A DNA stretch of 64,000 nucleotides. Source: Pegoplata infirma (taxonomy: Eukaryota; Arthropoda; Insecta; Diptera; Anthomyiidae). The position numbers and the translations under genes were made by a program. The notes under the pieces are model-generated. The model had not been told where the DNA came from. It searched no databases and worked only from the letters and a program-made list of their open reading frames with translations. The stretch's first letter is position 1. Each line of letters begins with the position of its first letter. This document shows, in pieces, positions 41,718-52,723 of the stretch. Location of the stretch: NCBI GenBank assembly GCA_963921195.1, contig OY992540.1:197035640-197099639 (forward strand). Reading direction: 5' to 3'.

Positions 41718-42790
41718 TTATACCCTCCACTCTAGTGATAGAGGGTATATATAAGTTTGTCATTCCGTTTGTAACACATCGAAATATTGGTCTAGTACCC
41801 CATAAAGTATATATATTCATGATCCTTGATCGATTTTAAGTCGATCTAGCTATGTCCGTCCGTCCGTCCGTCCGTCTGTCTGTCTGTCCGTTGAAAACAC
41901 GCTAACTTTTGAAAGACTTTACAGAGGCTCCCGAAGTTTGACATATATGTTCTCCATTTACCGGGTCAGGTTGGTATTGCAATCCAGCGAAATCGGTCCA
42001 GTGGTTCAAAAGTTATGAGCAAAAGAGTAAATTTCGGCAAGGGTATTTTTCGAATTTTCAAGATTAAAACCACTATAACTTTCGAAAGCCAATTCTGAGG
42101 GGGCTGAAGCTTAGCATATATATTTGTCGTTCCCCAAGGCTGTTTGGTTTTGAATTTCAGCAAAATCGGTTTAGTGGTTCAAAAGTTATAAGCAAAGCAC
42201 TGAATTTCAGATTTGTTTCACCTTAAACTGTTGAAAACTCGATAAACAAGTTTTAAAAGCATGGTGAAATACCAGTTTTGTAAAACTTGTTGTTGTTTGT
42301 TTTATTGTCGTGGGGTGCAGTTTAGTTGTTAGACAAGTAAATATTTGTTATTGTTTTGTTATTGTTAGTGTAACTGTATGTAACGGGGAAAAATAAAATA
42401 AAGTATGTGTATGATTGAATGTTAATTTGTTTTTGGTTTTTAAAGAAGAGGATGGTAATATGTATAAAAAAAGAGGAAAATATGTGAAATAGTTTTTTTT
42501 TTTTTGTATTACATATAGGTATAAAATAACAAAAATATTTGACAAAGTAATTTGTTACTCAAAGAAATTGTACACTAAAAAAATATTTACACTCAAAAAA
42601 AAAATGTTACACTCAAAAAAAAATGTACACATTATTATTTTTTTTTTTTTTTTTTGAATGAAATGGCAGACTCAAAAAAATGTTGACAGTCAAAAAAGTT
42701 TTACACTCAAAAAAATTTTATTGATTAAAAGAAAGTTTGACTCAAAATAATATACCTAAGATAAATAATTATATGTGCATTTTTTTATAT
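41718..42790 (-). repeat. Fly dispersed repeat, reverse copy
   Basis: It opens TATACCCTCCACTCTAGTGA, GAGGGTATATATAAG, CATTCCGTTTGTAACAC, then (CCGT)n/(CTGT)n at 41853-41893, GAAAACACGCTAACTTTTG and CAGCGAAATCGGTCCAGTGG twice in related form. It degrades into ACTCAAAAA-rich sequence by 42760. The end is not defined. Confidence 0.7.
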
Positions 42791-43143
42791 TGAGTTATAA
42801 GAAAGAACAGAAATTATTTTTTCATGTTTGGTTAATATTTTATTATATTAATATATAAGCATTAAAATCATAAACATTTTAATTTTATACCTTATTTTTT
42901 AAAACTGAAAATAACGAAAAAGGAAATACTTCATAGATTTTCTATAGAAAATAATTATATGTGCATAAAAGAAAATTCGTATATATTCTTTTTGATTTGC
43001 AATGTATTTAAGTATTTTGTGAAAATTTGTGTTCGCCTTGTATATTTAAAGCCTTTTTTAAGCCTAGGAGGCATAAAACCCATCAAGGTTTTTAATGTAC
43101 CAATACCCCTTGTCCCCCGTTTCGTCAAAATTAAAAGTTAAAG
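42791..43143. other. AT-rich interval, no gene seen
   Basis: It leads into the Tc3-like remnant. TTTTTTAAGCCTAGGAGGCATAAAACCCATC near 43050-43080 has a diverged inverse-arm partner at 46040-46100, so the inverted arrangement may extend beyond the coding remnants. Confidence 0.4.
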
Positions 43144-43572
43144 TCATTTAATGGTCTTGTACGGCTTTGACTTTGAAATGACCTTGCCAGAAAGGGTTCT
43201 AAAGAGGAAGTTAATTGTTTGTAGGTCGGGACTGATGACTGGACATTTCAATACTGGTATGTTGTGCGCATTTAGCTAGTTTTCTGTCAAACGAGTGAAA
43301 TGGATTAGAGCGTTATCATGTGAGAATGTCCAATTATCTCCATACAGTTCGGTAGAAAAGTCTATTCAATGGACCCCAACAAGTAAAAATATATTTTTGC
43401 ATTATTTTTATTGGAACCAAATCATATTCAAACCCTTCCTCATGATCCAAAAGCATCCCATACCATGACGGATTCGCAACAGTGGTTTCTAAAATAGCAC
43501 GTTTGGCGGGGATGTCTTAAATCTCTACAAGAGAAGTGGTGACCATCAGCGCCGTCTTAATTTAACTTTTTT
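43144..43572 (-). pseudogene. Tc3-like transposase fragment, left inverted copy
   Basis: On the minus strand from 43572: KFNLDGADGHH, CRDLRHPRQTCYF, CESVMVWDAFGS (second-domain box), a decayed FSHDNA-type box holding the second catalytic aspartate region, LTEN, LNAHNIPVLKCPVISPDLQ (third box) and FRTLSGKVISKSKPYKTIK, then TGA. The order NLDGPDG..YWRDLR..SVMVWGAF..DNAPIH..SPDLNPIENL is that of Tc1/Tc3-type DD(E/D) transposases. Frameshifts and stops break it. It retains the uninterrupted AAAACTAGCTAAATG, the empty site for the 43882-45925 insertion. Confidence 0.75.
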
Positions 43573-44228
43573 TCGTCATATTTAGTGACAAAAAATGTTT
43601 AGTTTGGATGGAACTGATGGTCAACACCAATATTGGAGAGATTTAAGACATCCGCGCCAAACGTGCTATTTGCACAACCACAGATGCGAATCCGTTATGG
43701 TATGGGATGCATTTGGATCAGAAGGACGGTTCCGAATATGATTTGCCTAATAATAATTCAAAAATATAATTTTACTTGTTTGGGAACATTTAATAGACTT
43801 TGGTAGCGAACTGTGTGGAGATAATTGGACATTCTCACACGATAACGCTCTAATCCATTTCACTCGTTTGACAGAAAACTACACTCATAAAAATTTGTTA
43901 GTATTCCTTACAAAAAAGTCTGTTACCATTACTAATAAAGTTTTCAATTTGTGCCCGATAACTTTTTCAGTTACCATTACAAACTTTGGTTTTCAAAAAT
44001 TATTAATATTAAAAATACTAAAAAAATTAGTACTACAGTTTTTTTCTGTAAAATTTTTGTAAAATGAATTTTAAAATCCGGTTGGAAAAATTAATATTTT
44101 TTTTGTAAAAAAAATGTAAATTGTTTATTTATAATTTTTATATTTTTTTAACAATGTGTATACTGTGCGCTTGGTGGTTGTCATAAATTATTACTCAGTT
44201 GTTGTTAGAGTTTTTGGTTTTTAGAAAT

Positions 44229-44440
44229 CTGAAATATGTAAAAAACATTAACACAAAAATATTTGTAATACAAAGAATACTTACAACATAAAATTGATGT
44301 TTCCAAGAATAATTAGATGAATTTTTGTTAGGTAGAAGTTTTTATTGTTGTGTAAACTGAAATAAAAAATAATTTTTGAATGCAAAATATATTTACATTT
44401 GTTTCACTTAGGTACCTCTCGTGATTTCCTTTAGTGTACT
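44229..44440 (-). other. Conserved intron-like segments, copy 2
   Basis: On the minus strand, 44415-44357 runs from AGAG|GTACCT to TTATTTCAG (59 bp), and 44284-44229 from TGTT|GTAAGT to TACATATTTCAG (56 bp). A further acceptor, TTTTTTTTCAG, ends at 44439. The middle exon is 72 bp and the one before it 23 bp. Positions correspond to the second and third introns of copy 1. The short exon shares GGAAAT.A.GA..AG| with copy 1 although most bases around it differ. Confidence 0.5.
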
Positions 44441-44463
44441 GAAAAAAAAACGTATATTCTTTG

Positions 44464-45157
44464 CACTGATGCCAACTATTTTTTTAAAAAATGTAGCTAG
44501 ATCGGACCAAAAAATAGCTAGAAATAGCTAAATTTATAAACAGTTAAAAAATCTAGCTATTTTGTAGCTAGATTCTTGTAAACAGTTAAAAAATCTAGCT
44601 ATTTTATAGCTAGATTTAGGATTTGTGCGTTTTAAAAGGATTTATTTGTTAAACTTTTTAGTTTGATAATAAAATAAGTTAGTTTTGGTATTAAAAAGAA
44701 TATTTTAATATATTTTTATTAAATTTTGCAAACAAAAAACTTCAAATAGTTAAATTTTGTATCGCAGATATAATATATATCTGGAAACAAACGATTTGCC
44801 GGGATGATAAATTTTATTGCGGCAATTATCGAATTCGTATCGCCGGCGATACACCCTTAGGAAGAAACTGTTACCCGACGGCAATACATCCCGGCGATAC
44901 GGCAACAATTCGTCTTGGCGATAAATGGGCAAGTTGAAAAACAAGCAGATGTCATACATGCGTAAATAACACATTAGTAAAATGTCAAAATGAAAAAAAT
45001 TTACTATAAAACGGTTTTTAAAAACAATTTTTTTACAAATGTTGCGTCTAAAAAAAAGTAGCTAGATTTGTAGCTAAGAGCTAAATGACTTTTTTTGTCG
45101 CTAGATGCAAAAAAATTAGCTAAATCTAGCTACAAAATAGCTAAGTTGGCAACAGTG
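44464..45157. mobile_element. hAT-like MITE CACTGTTGCCAAC, TSD ATTCTTTG
   Basis: An exact 8-bp duplication, ATTCTTTG, lies at 44456-44463 and 45158-45165. The ends are CACTGATGCCAACTA and, reverse-complemented, CACTGTTGCCAACTTAG. TAGCTAGATTT/AAATCTAGCTA units repeat near both ends. A GC-richer core (44795-44935) repeats GGCGATAC and CGGCAAT motifs. It sits inside what would be the first intron of copy 2. Confidence 0.9.
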
Positions 45158-45985
45158 ATTCTTTGAATAAAAAAAACCCTTAAAATATTTCTACCTAGTA
45201 TTTAATTTTTTGTGTATATTTACATATTGTTTGTTTGTTTCCTTTTGCGATGCGTCGGGTGATCCTCATTGCTGGAATGTTTCTTTTTGACTGAGAAATA
45301 AACAAATTCACAAGACTCTTGTGACAAGAGCACTGAAAACAAAATTGTTTGCGCTACTCTTCGTAATATAAAATCTATCCTTTATGTATACGAGAGAAAA
45401 AAAAATCGCTTGTGTGTAAAGAAGAAAATATATAAACCGGTTTAAAAATACCAGCTCGCTGGCGCCTTGCTTTTGAATTTTGCACATCATAATTTATATA
45501 ATATAATGTATAAAAAAAAATAAAATCCAAAGCCTTTGTTTTACGTATATTCTTCTCCTTTGTTATGCTATTTCTTAAAGTTAAAAATATTAATTAAACA
45601 TATATTTTTTAAATGCCAAATAGGTAAGTAAAAACTAGAAAAAAAAAATATTTAATTATAATTTCTTTTTTTCTAGAAAAAATACGAAATTTACAATCTA
45701 ATTTTGTAAAATTTACAAAAAAAATATCAAAATTTAGTACGATAATTTTTAATAAATTAACTGAAAAAATTATTAAAAAATCAGTAAAAAATCAATAGTT
45801 TGTAACTCGAGTTTACAAAAAAGAACTACTAAAAAATAATTTTTTAGTAAGAATTTGTAAAAAACCTGTAAAGTTGGGTTACAAACCATTTTACAAACTT
45901 TTTTACTGACGTATTTTTTTGAGTGTAGCTAAATGCACACAACATACCAGTATTGAAATGTCCAGTCATCAAAAGATCCAAAAGA

Positions 45986-46835
45986 GCCTTCAGGTTTGTG
46001 TGGATACTTAAATTAAAGGTAATTAAAAACGAAAAATATTTTTTAAGAAGGCTAGGTCCCAGGGGCCTTCTAGGTCCATAAAACCGTCCTGATGGGATTT
46101 TTTCAAAAAAAATATAAAATTTTTCTAAATTATTAAAAAGAACGTCCGGCCGGTCTTTCGGCCGGGCTCAGGGACTACAAAACCCATAAATAAATTTAGT
46201 GGCATCTTAAAATAAAGTTTGTTTTGTGTATCAAGCCTTTTACCCTGTTAATTACTAAATGGCTAAACTATTGAACAGAAAAATACTAAAATGGATCTAG
46301 GGGGTACAATATTGTTAAAATACATACAAAAAATACATATTTGCAATCGTTAACAAATAACCTTTCATTTGAATACCCATACATACATGCATGTTGGTGG
46401 ATGGGGCCGTTGTTTTGCTCCAGGAGGTCTTTCGGGGTCCAGTCCCCTTAAATTTAAACGTGGCATATTTTTGTTTTCCAAAATATTTGTGTCCCGTAAA
46501 GTGCACCTTAGCCATTTTTTTTCATCAAATATTTTTTTATCTATAATCTTTTTTCATTTAAAACTTTTTTTCATAAAAAAATTTTTGTATCGGCAAACAC
46601 AGACAAACAGATTGATGGATATCACTAAAATTTCTTAGAAACTTTTACGGATCAATAATATATAAACATAATGGGGTCCTCGAACGAAATTTTGATGTGT
46701 TTTGCATGGAATGACAAATTAATACCGCGTTATTTTTTTTAAAAAAAATTTTTCTTTAGAAAGATCACCTATTTATACAGCAAAACATTATCATGATTCA
46801 GTGGTTTGGGCAAGAGTACAAACTTCGCAGACATT
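45986..46835. other. Mixed interval with GC hairpin and repeat tail
   Basis: It contains doubled CCTTCTAGGTCC/GGCTAGGTCC (46050-46080), a GC-rich hairpin CCGGCCG-GTCTTT-CGGCCGG (46146-46165), and from about 46590 the dispersed-repeat tail (CAGACAAACAGATTGATGG, TGGGGTCCTCGAACG). No gene is recognised. Confidence 0.45.
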
Positions 46836-46959
46836 TTTTCACTGTAGCACAGTGTTATCAACGAAAAAGAAAATAAGAATTACTATTTTCATTGTCTTAA
46901 AACCAAAACTTTTAGTAACTTGGGCTTGTAACTTGGATAATAATTCACCTCGTGATTAA

Positions 46960-47745
46960 TAAAGCCGTTTTTCACCAGCTGGTGAATAAAAAGTAACATA
47001 ATTTTTTTTTTCAGCAAAAAAAAACTTTTTTTCTTCAATTTTTTTTTCATAAATTTTTTTTTTCATAATATTTTTTTTTCATCAATTTTTTTTTCATAAA
47101 TTTTTTTTTTTCAAAAATGTTTTTTTCATCATATTTTTTTTCATCACACTTTTTTTTCATCATTTTATTTTTTTTTTATTAACAAAAATTTTTTTTTTAT
47201 TCATCCATTTTTTTCCATCAATTTTTTTTTTTATTTCATGAATTTTTTTTTTCCATAATTTTTTTTTTTTAATTTTTGTTATCATCAAACTTTTTTTTTA
47301 TCAATTTTTTTTTTTTTCATCAAATTTTTTTTTCATCAACTTTTTTTTATTTCATCAACTTTTTTTTTCATTAATTTTTTTTTCATAAATTTTTCTGTTT
47401 TTTCATCAATTTTTTTTTCATAAATTTTTTTTTTTCATCAATTTTTTTTTTTTATCAATTTTTTTTTTTCATAATTTTTTTTTTTTTCATTAATTTTTTA
47501 TTTCATAATTTTTTTTTTATCAAATTTCTCTTTTCATAATTTTTTTTTATCATATTTTTTTCATCAATTTTTTTTTCATCAAATTTTTTATCAAATTTTT
47601 TATTATCAATTTTTTTACCAAAAAATTTTTTTTTTCATCAAAAAAATTCATCAAAAACTTTTTTTCATCAAATTTTTTTTTTTTCACCAAAAATTTTTTG
47701 TTCATTAAATTTTTTTTAACATAATTTTGTTTTTTCGTGAAAAAA
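46960..47745. repeat. T-rich satellite, copy in duplication B
   Basis: TTCACCAGCTGGTGAA heads the block, which is followed by degenerate TTTTTTTCATCAAA units and ends near TTTACCAAAACTACTT. Confidence 0.9.
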
Positions 47746-48090
47746 AATCATTTTTTTACCAAAACTACTTTTTCACCAAGTCTAAGCTTTTCGCATAAAA
47801 ATTTTCCATTTGTTTGTGGCATATTCTTTGGTGCCGAAGCTTTTATACTCTCCAAAATGTAAAAACACTTTTTGCACTTATTTTTGCACTCACTTACGAA
47901 ATGTACAGCTCTTTTGGATTTTTAATGGGGTCCTCGACTGATATTTCAATTCGTTTTGCATGGAATAGCAAATTAATATAACATTATTTTTTCTAAAAAA
48001 AAATTTGTTTTGGTAAGTACACCGAAATCTTCCGCAAAACATTATCATGATTTAATGTTTTGGACAAGAGTACAAAATTCGCAGGCATTT
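47746..48090 (+). repeat. Dispersed-repeat tail
   Basis: Same order as 500-940: CACCAAGTCTAAGC, CATAAAAATTTTCC, TTCTTTGGTGCCGAAGC, GGGGTCCTCGACTGATATTTC, GGACAAGAGTACAAAATTCGC. Non-coding. Confidence 0.75.
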
Positions 48091-48130
48091 TTATGGGGAT
48101 AATGTCCAAATTATTTTCGATCATTGATCA

Positions 48131-48876
48131 CAGAACAAATTTTGTACATAAATAGTATGAATTACGTTCATTGATTTCAATTCATTCTATGTATGAATAA
48201 AATCATACTATTTATAAATATTTCAATTAAATTCAAATTTCCAAAAAAATTCAAATAAACAAAGTTTGTTTGAAATAAAAAATATTAAAAGTTGTCAAAA
48301 ATTTTCTTTGTTTTGTTTTGTGGGAAAAATAATTTGCGACAAAATTGCATTATTTGGCAAAAAAAAAAAGGTATGTAAAATATGAGTTATAGCTTTACAT
48401 GTTTTTTTATTCATATGAACTTTTTATTCCAGAAATCCTGCCGATTCTGTTGATTCCTCAAATATGAAATTTATCCTTCAAGAAATCATCATTAAGCAAG
48501 ATCTCATCATGAGGAGAAGCAGCTTCTTTCAATTAACAAATAATTGTTGAGGAATTAAGCAAGAATGTTCGCAAATTCAGTGTTTAACAGTTAAAATTGT
48601 GTTCATTGTATAACTTTGTATCAAAAAAGTAGTCAGACTAATAAAACGGTAGATATCAATAAAAATACACACGGATTTTTCTTATTGTTTATAATGTACC
48701 ATTTTTTACTAATAACCAAAAAAAACCCAAAAAAAAATCCAAAATTAATTCGTACATACCCTGCATGACCAAATTCATAAATAGTATGAATAAAGTTTGG
48801 GAAAAAAAAGTCATGTTAGATTCATACTATTTATGAATAAATTTATTCCAGATATGAACTTTTTTTTTCTGTGCAC
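48131..48876 (+). mobile_element. CACAGAA TIR element with intron-like segment
   Basis: The ends are CACAGAACAAATTTTG and, reverse-complemented, CACAGAAAAAAAAAGTTC, then inverted CATAAATAGTATGAAT blocks within both arms. No clean TSD is seen. A 62-bp GT-AG segment (48371-48432, AAAG|GTATGT to TTATTCCAG) precedes a 38-codon open frame. It is nested in a foldback with TATGGGGATAATG ends (about 48092-48970). Confidence 0.5.
48434..48550 (+). other. Small coding-like frame after an intron-like segment
   Basis: Following the acceptor at 48432, a frame reads NPADSVDSSNMKFILQEI, then IIKQDLIMRRSSFF, to TGA. The composition is protein-like against the AT background. The preceding exon-like stretch is open as GKIICDKIALFGKKKK before the donor. 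No family is recognised. Confidence 0.3.
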
Positions 48877-48888
48877 TACTATTATGGG

Positions 48889-48940
48889 GATTATGATCGA
48901 AATGAATTTGGTTATAATCCCCATAACGGAAATGGGAATT
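48889..48940. repeat. Hairpin TTATGGGGATTAT
   Basis: TTATGGGGATTAT and ATAATCCCCATAA pair around a loop of about 22 nt. Single copies of GGGGATAATG (48096) and GGGGATTATGTC (48949) border the surrounding foldback. Confidence 0.8.
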
Positions 48941-50121
48941 TTGTCCGTGGGGATTATGTCATGCCACCCACATAATACCCTACACCAGTGTTTCCTGAAA
49001 TGTGGATCACAAGTCCAAACATCAACCGATTGGATCTATGTTTGTTGAATGTTTAATTACTGTATAAAAACACACAAAAACTAAATTTGAGTGAAATAGG
49101 CTTCTTTTTGTTGCCAATTGACCGATATATCGCAAAGTGGGGCAACATTTGTATATGAGGCATTCCACACCAAATGTCCAGCGAAAAAAAAACATGTGTA
49201 CCGTACATTTCTGAATAGGCTCTATGGATAGTAGAGTGTCCCTTATTTTGGAAATATTGAAAATGTTGAGACGGTACCCGCTCATATTTTTTTTTTGACT
49301 TAAAAATAACTGAGGAAAAACGTTACGCCCCTACGACCACGCTTTCCCTACGCGACGGGGCCTTAAAGAGCAGGGCCTTAAAAATCATTTTTCCACACAA
49401 ACCCAAAAATTAGTTTTTTGATTTTTAATTTTTTTGTTATTAATTATTATATTACTTGGTTAGCTTATTCACAAACAAAAAAAATTTAGAGCCGTACCAC
49501 ATTTGGCCAATCTAGGACGACAAAAGTCCAATTTTATTTATATTGACTGGTAATTCGGTAAACATGTTCGTTTTGACTTCAAAAACATCATTATGAAAAA
49601 TATAGGAGGTCAGTTAACAGCAACGCCCACTTTTTAAAAAAATTTAATTTTGGTTGTAATTTCTTTAAACTTGGTATATATACTCTCAAGGACTGTAGAA
49701 ATAATATCACAAAAAAGGTGCCACGCCCACTTTTTAAAAATATGTTTAAAAAATATGTAAAAACAAGGTTTACATATCGCCCCACTGTAGTCGGCGTCGC
49801 AGACGGTCGCAAAAGTTGCCGATGAAATAAGTACTATGGATATTGGTCAATGCGTCTAAAAAAGTCCGGCGACCAATAGGGACCAAACACAAAAGTTCTA
49901 TTCCATCAAATTAAATAAATATATAATTTTCTTTTCAAAAATTTTTATTATGTTAAAAATTTTATAAAAAATAGAAAAAAATATTTTAAAACAAGTAAGA
50001 AAGCTATATTCGGCTGTGCCGAATCTTTAAATACCCTCCACCAATGTAATGATTTAAAAAACAAAAAAGTTTGTTTTATTTATACCTCAGGAAATAAAAA
50101 AGTACCAAAAAGTATACTTTC

Positions 50122-50674
50122 GGTACTTTTAATAAAAGGTAGTTTTTATAAAAGGTAATGTTTATAACAGGTACTTTTTATAAAAGGTACTTTTTATAAA
50201 AGGTACTTTTTATAAAAGGTAATTTTTTTAAAAGGTACTTTTTATAAAAGGTACTTTTTATAAAAGGTACTTTTTATAAAAGATACTTTTAATAAAAGGT
50301 ACTTTTTATAAAAGGAACTTTGTATAAAAGGTAATTTTTATAAAAGGTACTTTTTATAAAAAGTACTTTTTATAAAAGTTACTTTTTATAAAAGGTACTT
50401 TTTATAAAAGGTACTTTTTATAAAAGGTACTTTTTATAAAAGGTACTTTTTATAAAAGATACTTTTATAAAAGGTACTTTTTATAAAAGGTACTTTTTAT
50501 AAAAGGTACTATTTATAAAGGGTACTTTTTATAAAAGGTACTTTTTATAAAAGGTACTTTTTATAAAAGGTACTTTTTATAAAAGGTACTTTTTATAAAA
50601 GGTACTTTTTATAAAAGGTACTTTTTATAAAAGGTACTTTTTATAAAAGGTACTTTTTATAAAAGGTACTTTTA
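50122..50674. repeat. 16-bp tandem array, copy B (about 34 units)
   Basis: Same GGTACTTTTTATAAAA unit as copy A, but about nine units shorter and with more variants (AGATAC, AAGTAC, AGTTAC, GGAACTTTG) spread through the first two thirds. Confidence 0.95.
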
Positions 50675-51345
50675 AACCTGAATCAATTTTAATAAAAATT
50701 ATTTGGGTACTGCAAAATGTTTTTCTTGTAAAATTATGAAATTGCAAGATTTTTCTGTAAAAAAATGCAAAAAAAAAAGTTTTCAAATTGCACAATCTTA
50801 TACATTTGATTTAAAGTTTTGTTCATAACATATGTTACACCTCAAAGTTTTGTTCATAACATATGTTACACCTCATTTAGCTACAGATGAATCCTATAAG
50901 CAGTTTTTCGGAAATTACTAATGTTGCAAAAAAATTAAGCCTTTGCAAAATTTATTAAATTCTGGTATCTTAATTAATATTATTTTTCCTGTATAAACGG
51001 ATGCACTCTACAGTTGCTAACTGTACAGAAATTATTTTAGTGTTGCAAAAAATTTTAGTCTTGCAAAATTGCAAGATTTTTTAAGTATTTTTTCTATTTA
51101 AAATAATATTTATAATATTTGGTCATTCTTTAGCAAAGTTCAAAGTAAAGTGCCACTCAAATTTTCTTTCCGGAATACCCTTAATATTATTTTTCATCAT
51201 CACGAATTCTAAGTATTTGTGTGTTACCCCCACATTCCTTCTAAAAATAGTTAGTTAACTATGTTACCAATAGCAATTTTTTTTCATTACCTAAAGATTG
51301 TCATTTAAGTGACATAGTAGATTTTATAAATTTAACTTTTTTATT

Positions 51346-52131
51346 ATTATTATTGTTAAATGATTAAAAATTCACATTAAAAACTGAATTTTTTAAGTGT
51401 TTTTCTTATTCTAAGTCACAACGTTATATTTTAGTGTCAAAGTTACACCTTCATAGGTTTTGGTATGTATGTTGCATCTTCAGTTTGTGGTACTTATTTA
51501 GTATTGCGCAAAAGACAATATTATAAATGTTTAAGGTTTCATTATGCAGTTTTTTACTAAATTTATTAAATAAATTATTTAAGTGAAATAGATGTCAAGG
51601 TTTTGTTTTTAAATTAAGATAAATCTTTAAGAGTTTTTTTTTTTTGTTTTTAATGTTTTAAAACCGTCTGAGCTAAAATAAAGCAATATGTTTTTTCAGA
51701 AGATTTTGTTATTGCAATTTTCAGATACTCCTGTTACAAAACGCAACCGTTTTAGACAACGTAAAATTGGAATTCTACATAGAGAAAACCGGCTTATTCT
51801 GAAAATTAATATATTTAAAATTAAAAATGTTTGTTAAATTGCTCACCAAAAATGGTGAAAATTTAAAAAAATTGCCTTCTGTGTGTTCTGAAAATCTTTT
51901 AAACCGATTTTCCAGAATGTCAAAGTTACTTAAATAAGATTTATAATATTCGATGTTATCTTTTAAGTGTTATTTTATAGAAACAACTTGGAGTTTAGTA
52001 ATTTTGCAAGATTTTATATTTTTGCAATACCTAAATTTGTTTCAATACTTTATTATTTGCTATAAAATTGTTTCTGATTATAAATGAAAATAACAAAATT
52101 TTATAAATTAAATAAAATTAACAAAAATCTT
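51346..52131. other. AT-rich interval grading into TTGCAA satellite
   Basis: No gene is seen. Blocks such as TTTTGCAAGATTTTATATTTTTGCAATAC and GAAAATCTTTTAAACCG relate it to the satellite at 52625-54830 and 63180-64000. Confidence 0.45.
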
Positions 52132-52141
52132 GAAATTTAAT

Positions 52142-52624
52142 TCAATTCAATTCGTTTTATTTATGATAATATGTACAGGAATTTATAAATGTGTTTTAAA
52201 TAATGTAGAGAGTTTAGATATGCATGATCTTTTCTACTCAAATATAATAATTTTTTGATTAAATTAATTAGAAATAATTAACATTTAAGATCTAGAGAAA
52301 AATTATATAAAAAAACTCTTTAAGAAAAAAAAAAAAAAAAAAATTGTAAAGATAAAATAAACTTAAAAAATAAACTAGTCTAAGGGTGCTACCATGATAT
52401 TACTGATATGCTGATATTGTGATATTTGACATCTTTGGTCGAAATTAAGTTTAAGCCGCTGTATCTTCACGTCCACCATTTCGATGCTGTTTATATTATG
52501 CAATCTTCTAGTAGAGAAATGCCATGGAAGGTCATACATCATTTTTAGTAACTTATTTTGAGCGATTTGTAAGTTTTTTATATGGCATTTTGCTATGGTT
52601 GCCCAAACTGGAGCCCCGTAAACA
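52142..52624 (-). mobile_element. 5'-truncated jockey-like LINE insertion
   Basis: A 483-bp insert has the 10-bp duplication GAAATTTAAT on both sides (52132-52141, 52625-52634). On the minus strand it begins abruptly inside an RT C-terminus, ends that frame at TAG, continues through a 3' UTR with a T(19)-type tract, and ends AATAAAACGAATTGAATTGAA, the (GAATT)n tail style of jockey-clade elements. Truncation, TSD and tail are the marks of target-primed insertion. Confidence 0.9.
52375..52623 (-). pseudogene. Jockey-clade RT C-terminal fragment
   Basis: An uninterrupted 82-codon frame without a start reads VYGAPVWATIAKCHIKNLQ, then IAQNKLLKMMYDLPWHFSTR, RLHNINSIEMVDVKIQRLK and LNFDQRCQISQYQH, to TAG. 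Y(G/A)xPVW..A..H.K.LQ..QNK.L+.....PW...T..LH is the thumb/C-terminal block of jockey-type ORF2. Catalytic domains are absent because of 5' truncation, not decay. The intact frame and matching TSDs indicate a young insertion. Confidence 0.85.
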
Positions 52625-52723
52625 GAAATTTAATAAATTTGCAAGAGTTATTTTTTTTTGCAATACTTCGAAAATGTTTTATCTTTTAAATGTTATTTTA
52701 CATAAAAACTTGCAGTTTAGTAA

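Larger units (their letters stand above)
43882..45925 (-). mobile_element. CACTCA TIR element, copy 2, TSD TA
   Basis: The ends are CACTCATAAAAATTTG and, reverse-complemented, CACTCAAAAAAATACG, with TA at 43880-43881 and 45926-45927. The empty site is present in the inverted partner near 43260. Compared with 19365-23023 it is in opposite orientation, lacks the LTR-like insert and has its own hAT-like insert at 44464-45157. Both ends (about 250-300 bp) align well between copies; the middle is diverged but keeps the intron-like layout. Confidence 0.85.
43590..45985 (+). pseudogene. Tc3-like transposase fragment, right inverted copy, interrupted
   Basis: This is the mirror of the left fragment: FSLDGTDGQHQYWRDLRHP, then HRCESVMVWDAFGSEGRF, then GDNWTFSHDNALIHFTRLTEN (43810-43880). 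A 2-kb TIR element follows at TA, and the frame resumes at 45928 as LNAHNIPVLKCPVIK. The two fragments meet head to head near 43580. It is better preserved than the left copy in the QYWRDLR and DNALIH boxes but stops soon after the insertion. Confidence 0.75.
46836..51345 (+). repeat. Segmental duplication, copy B
   Basis: Direct copy of 35884-41715, with matching order through the palindrome head, T-rich body, CGTTACGCCCC block, repeat head, 16-bp array and 31-bp tandem. It retains 47640-49230, missing in A, and lacks the CCCAGTTGG insertion. Differences are scattered single bases, small indels in homopolymers and array length. Confidence 0.9.
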
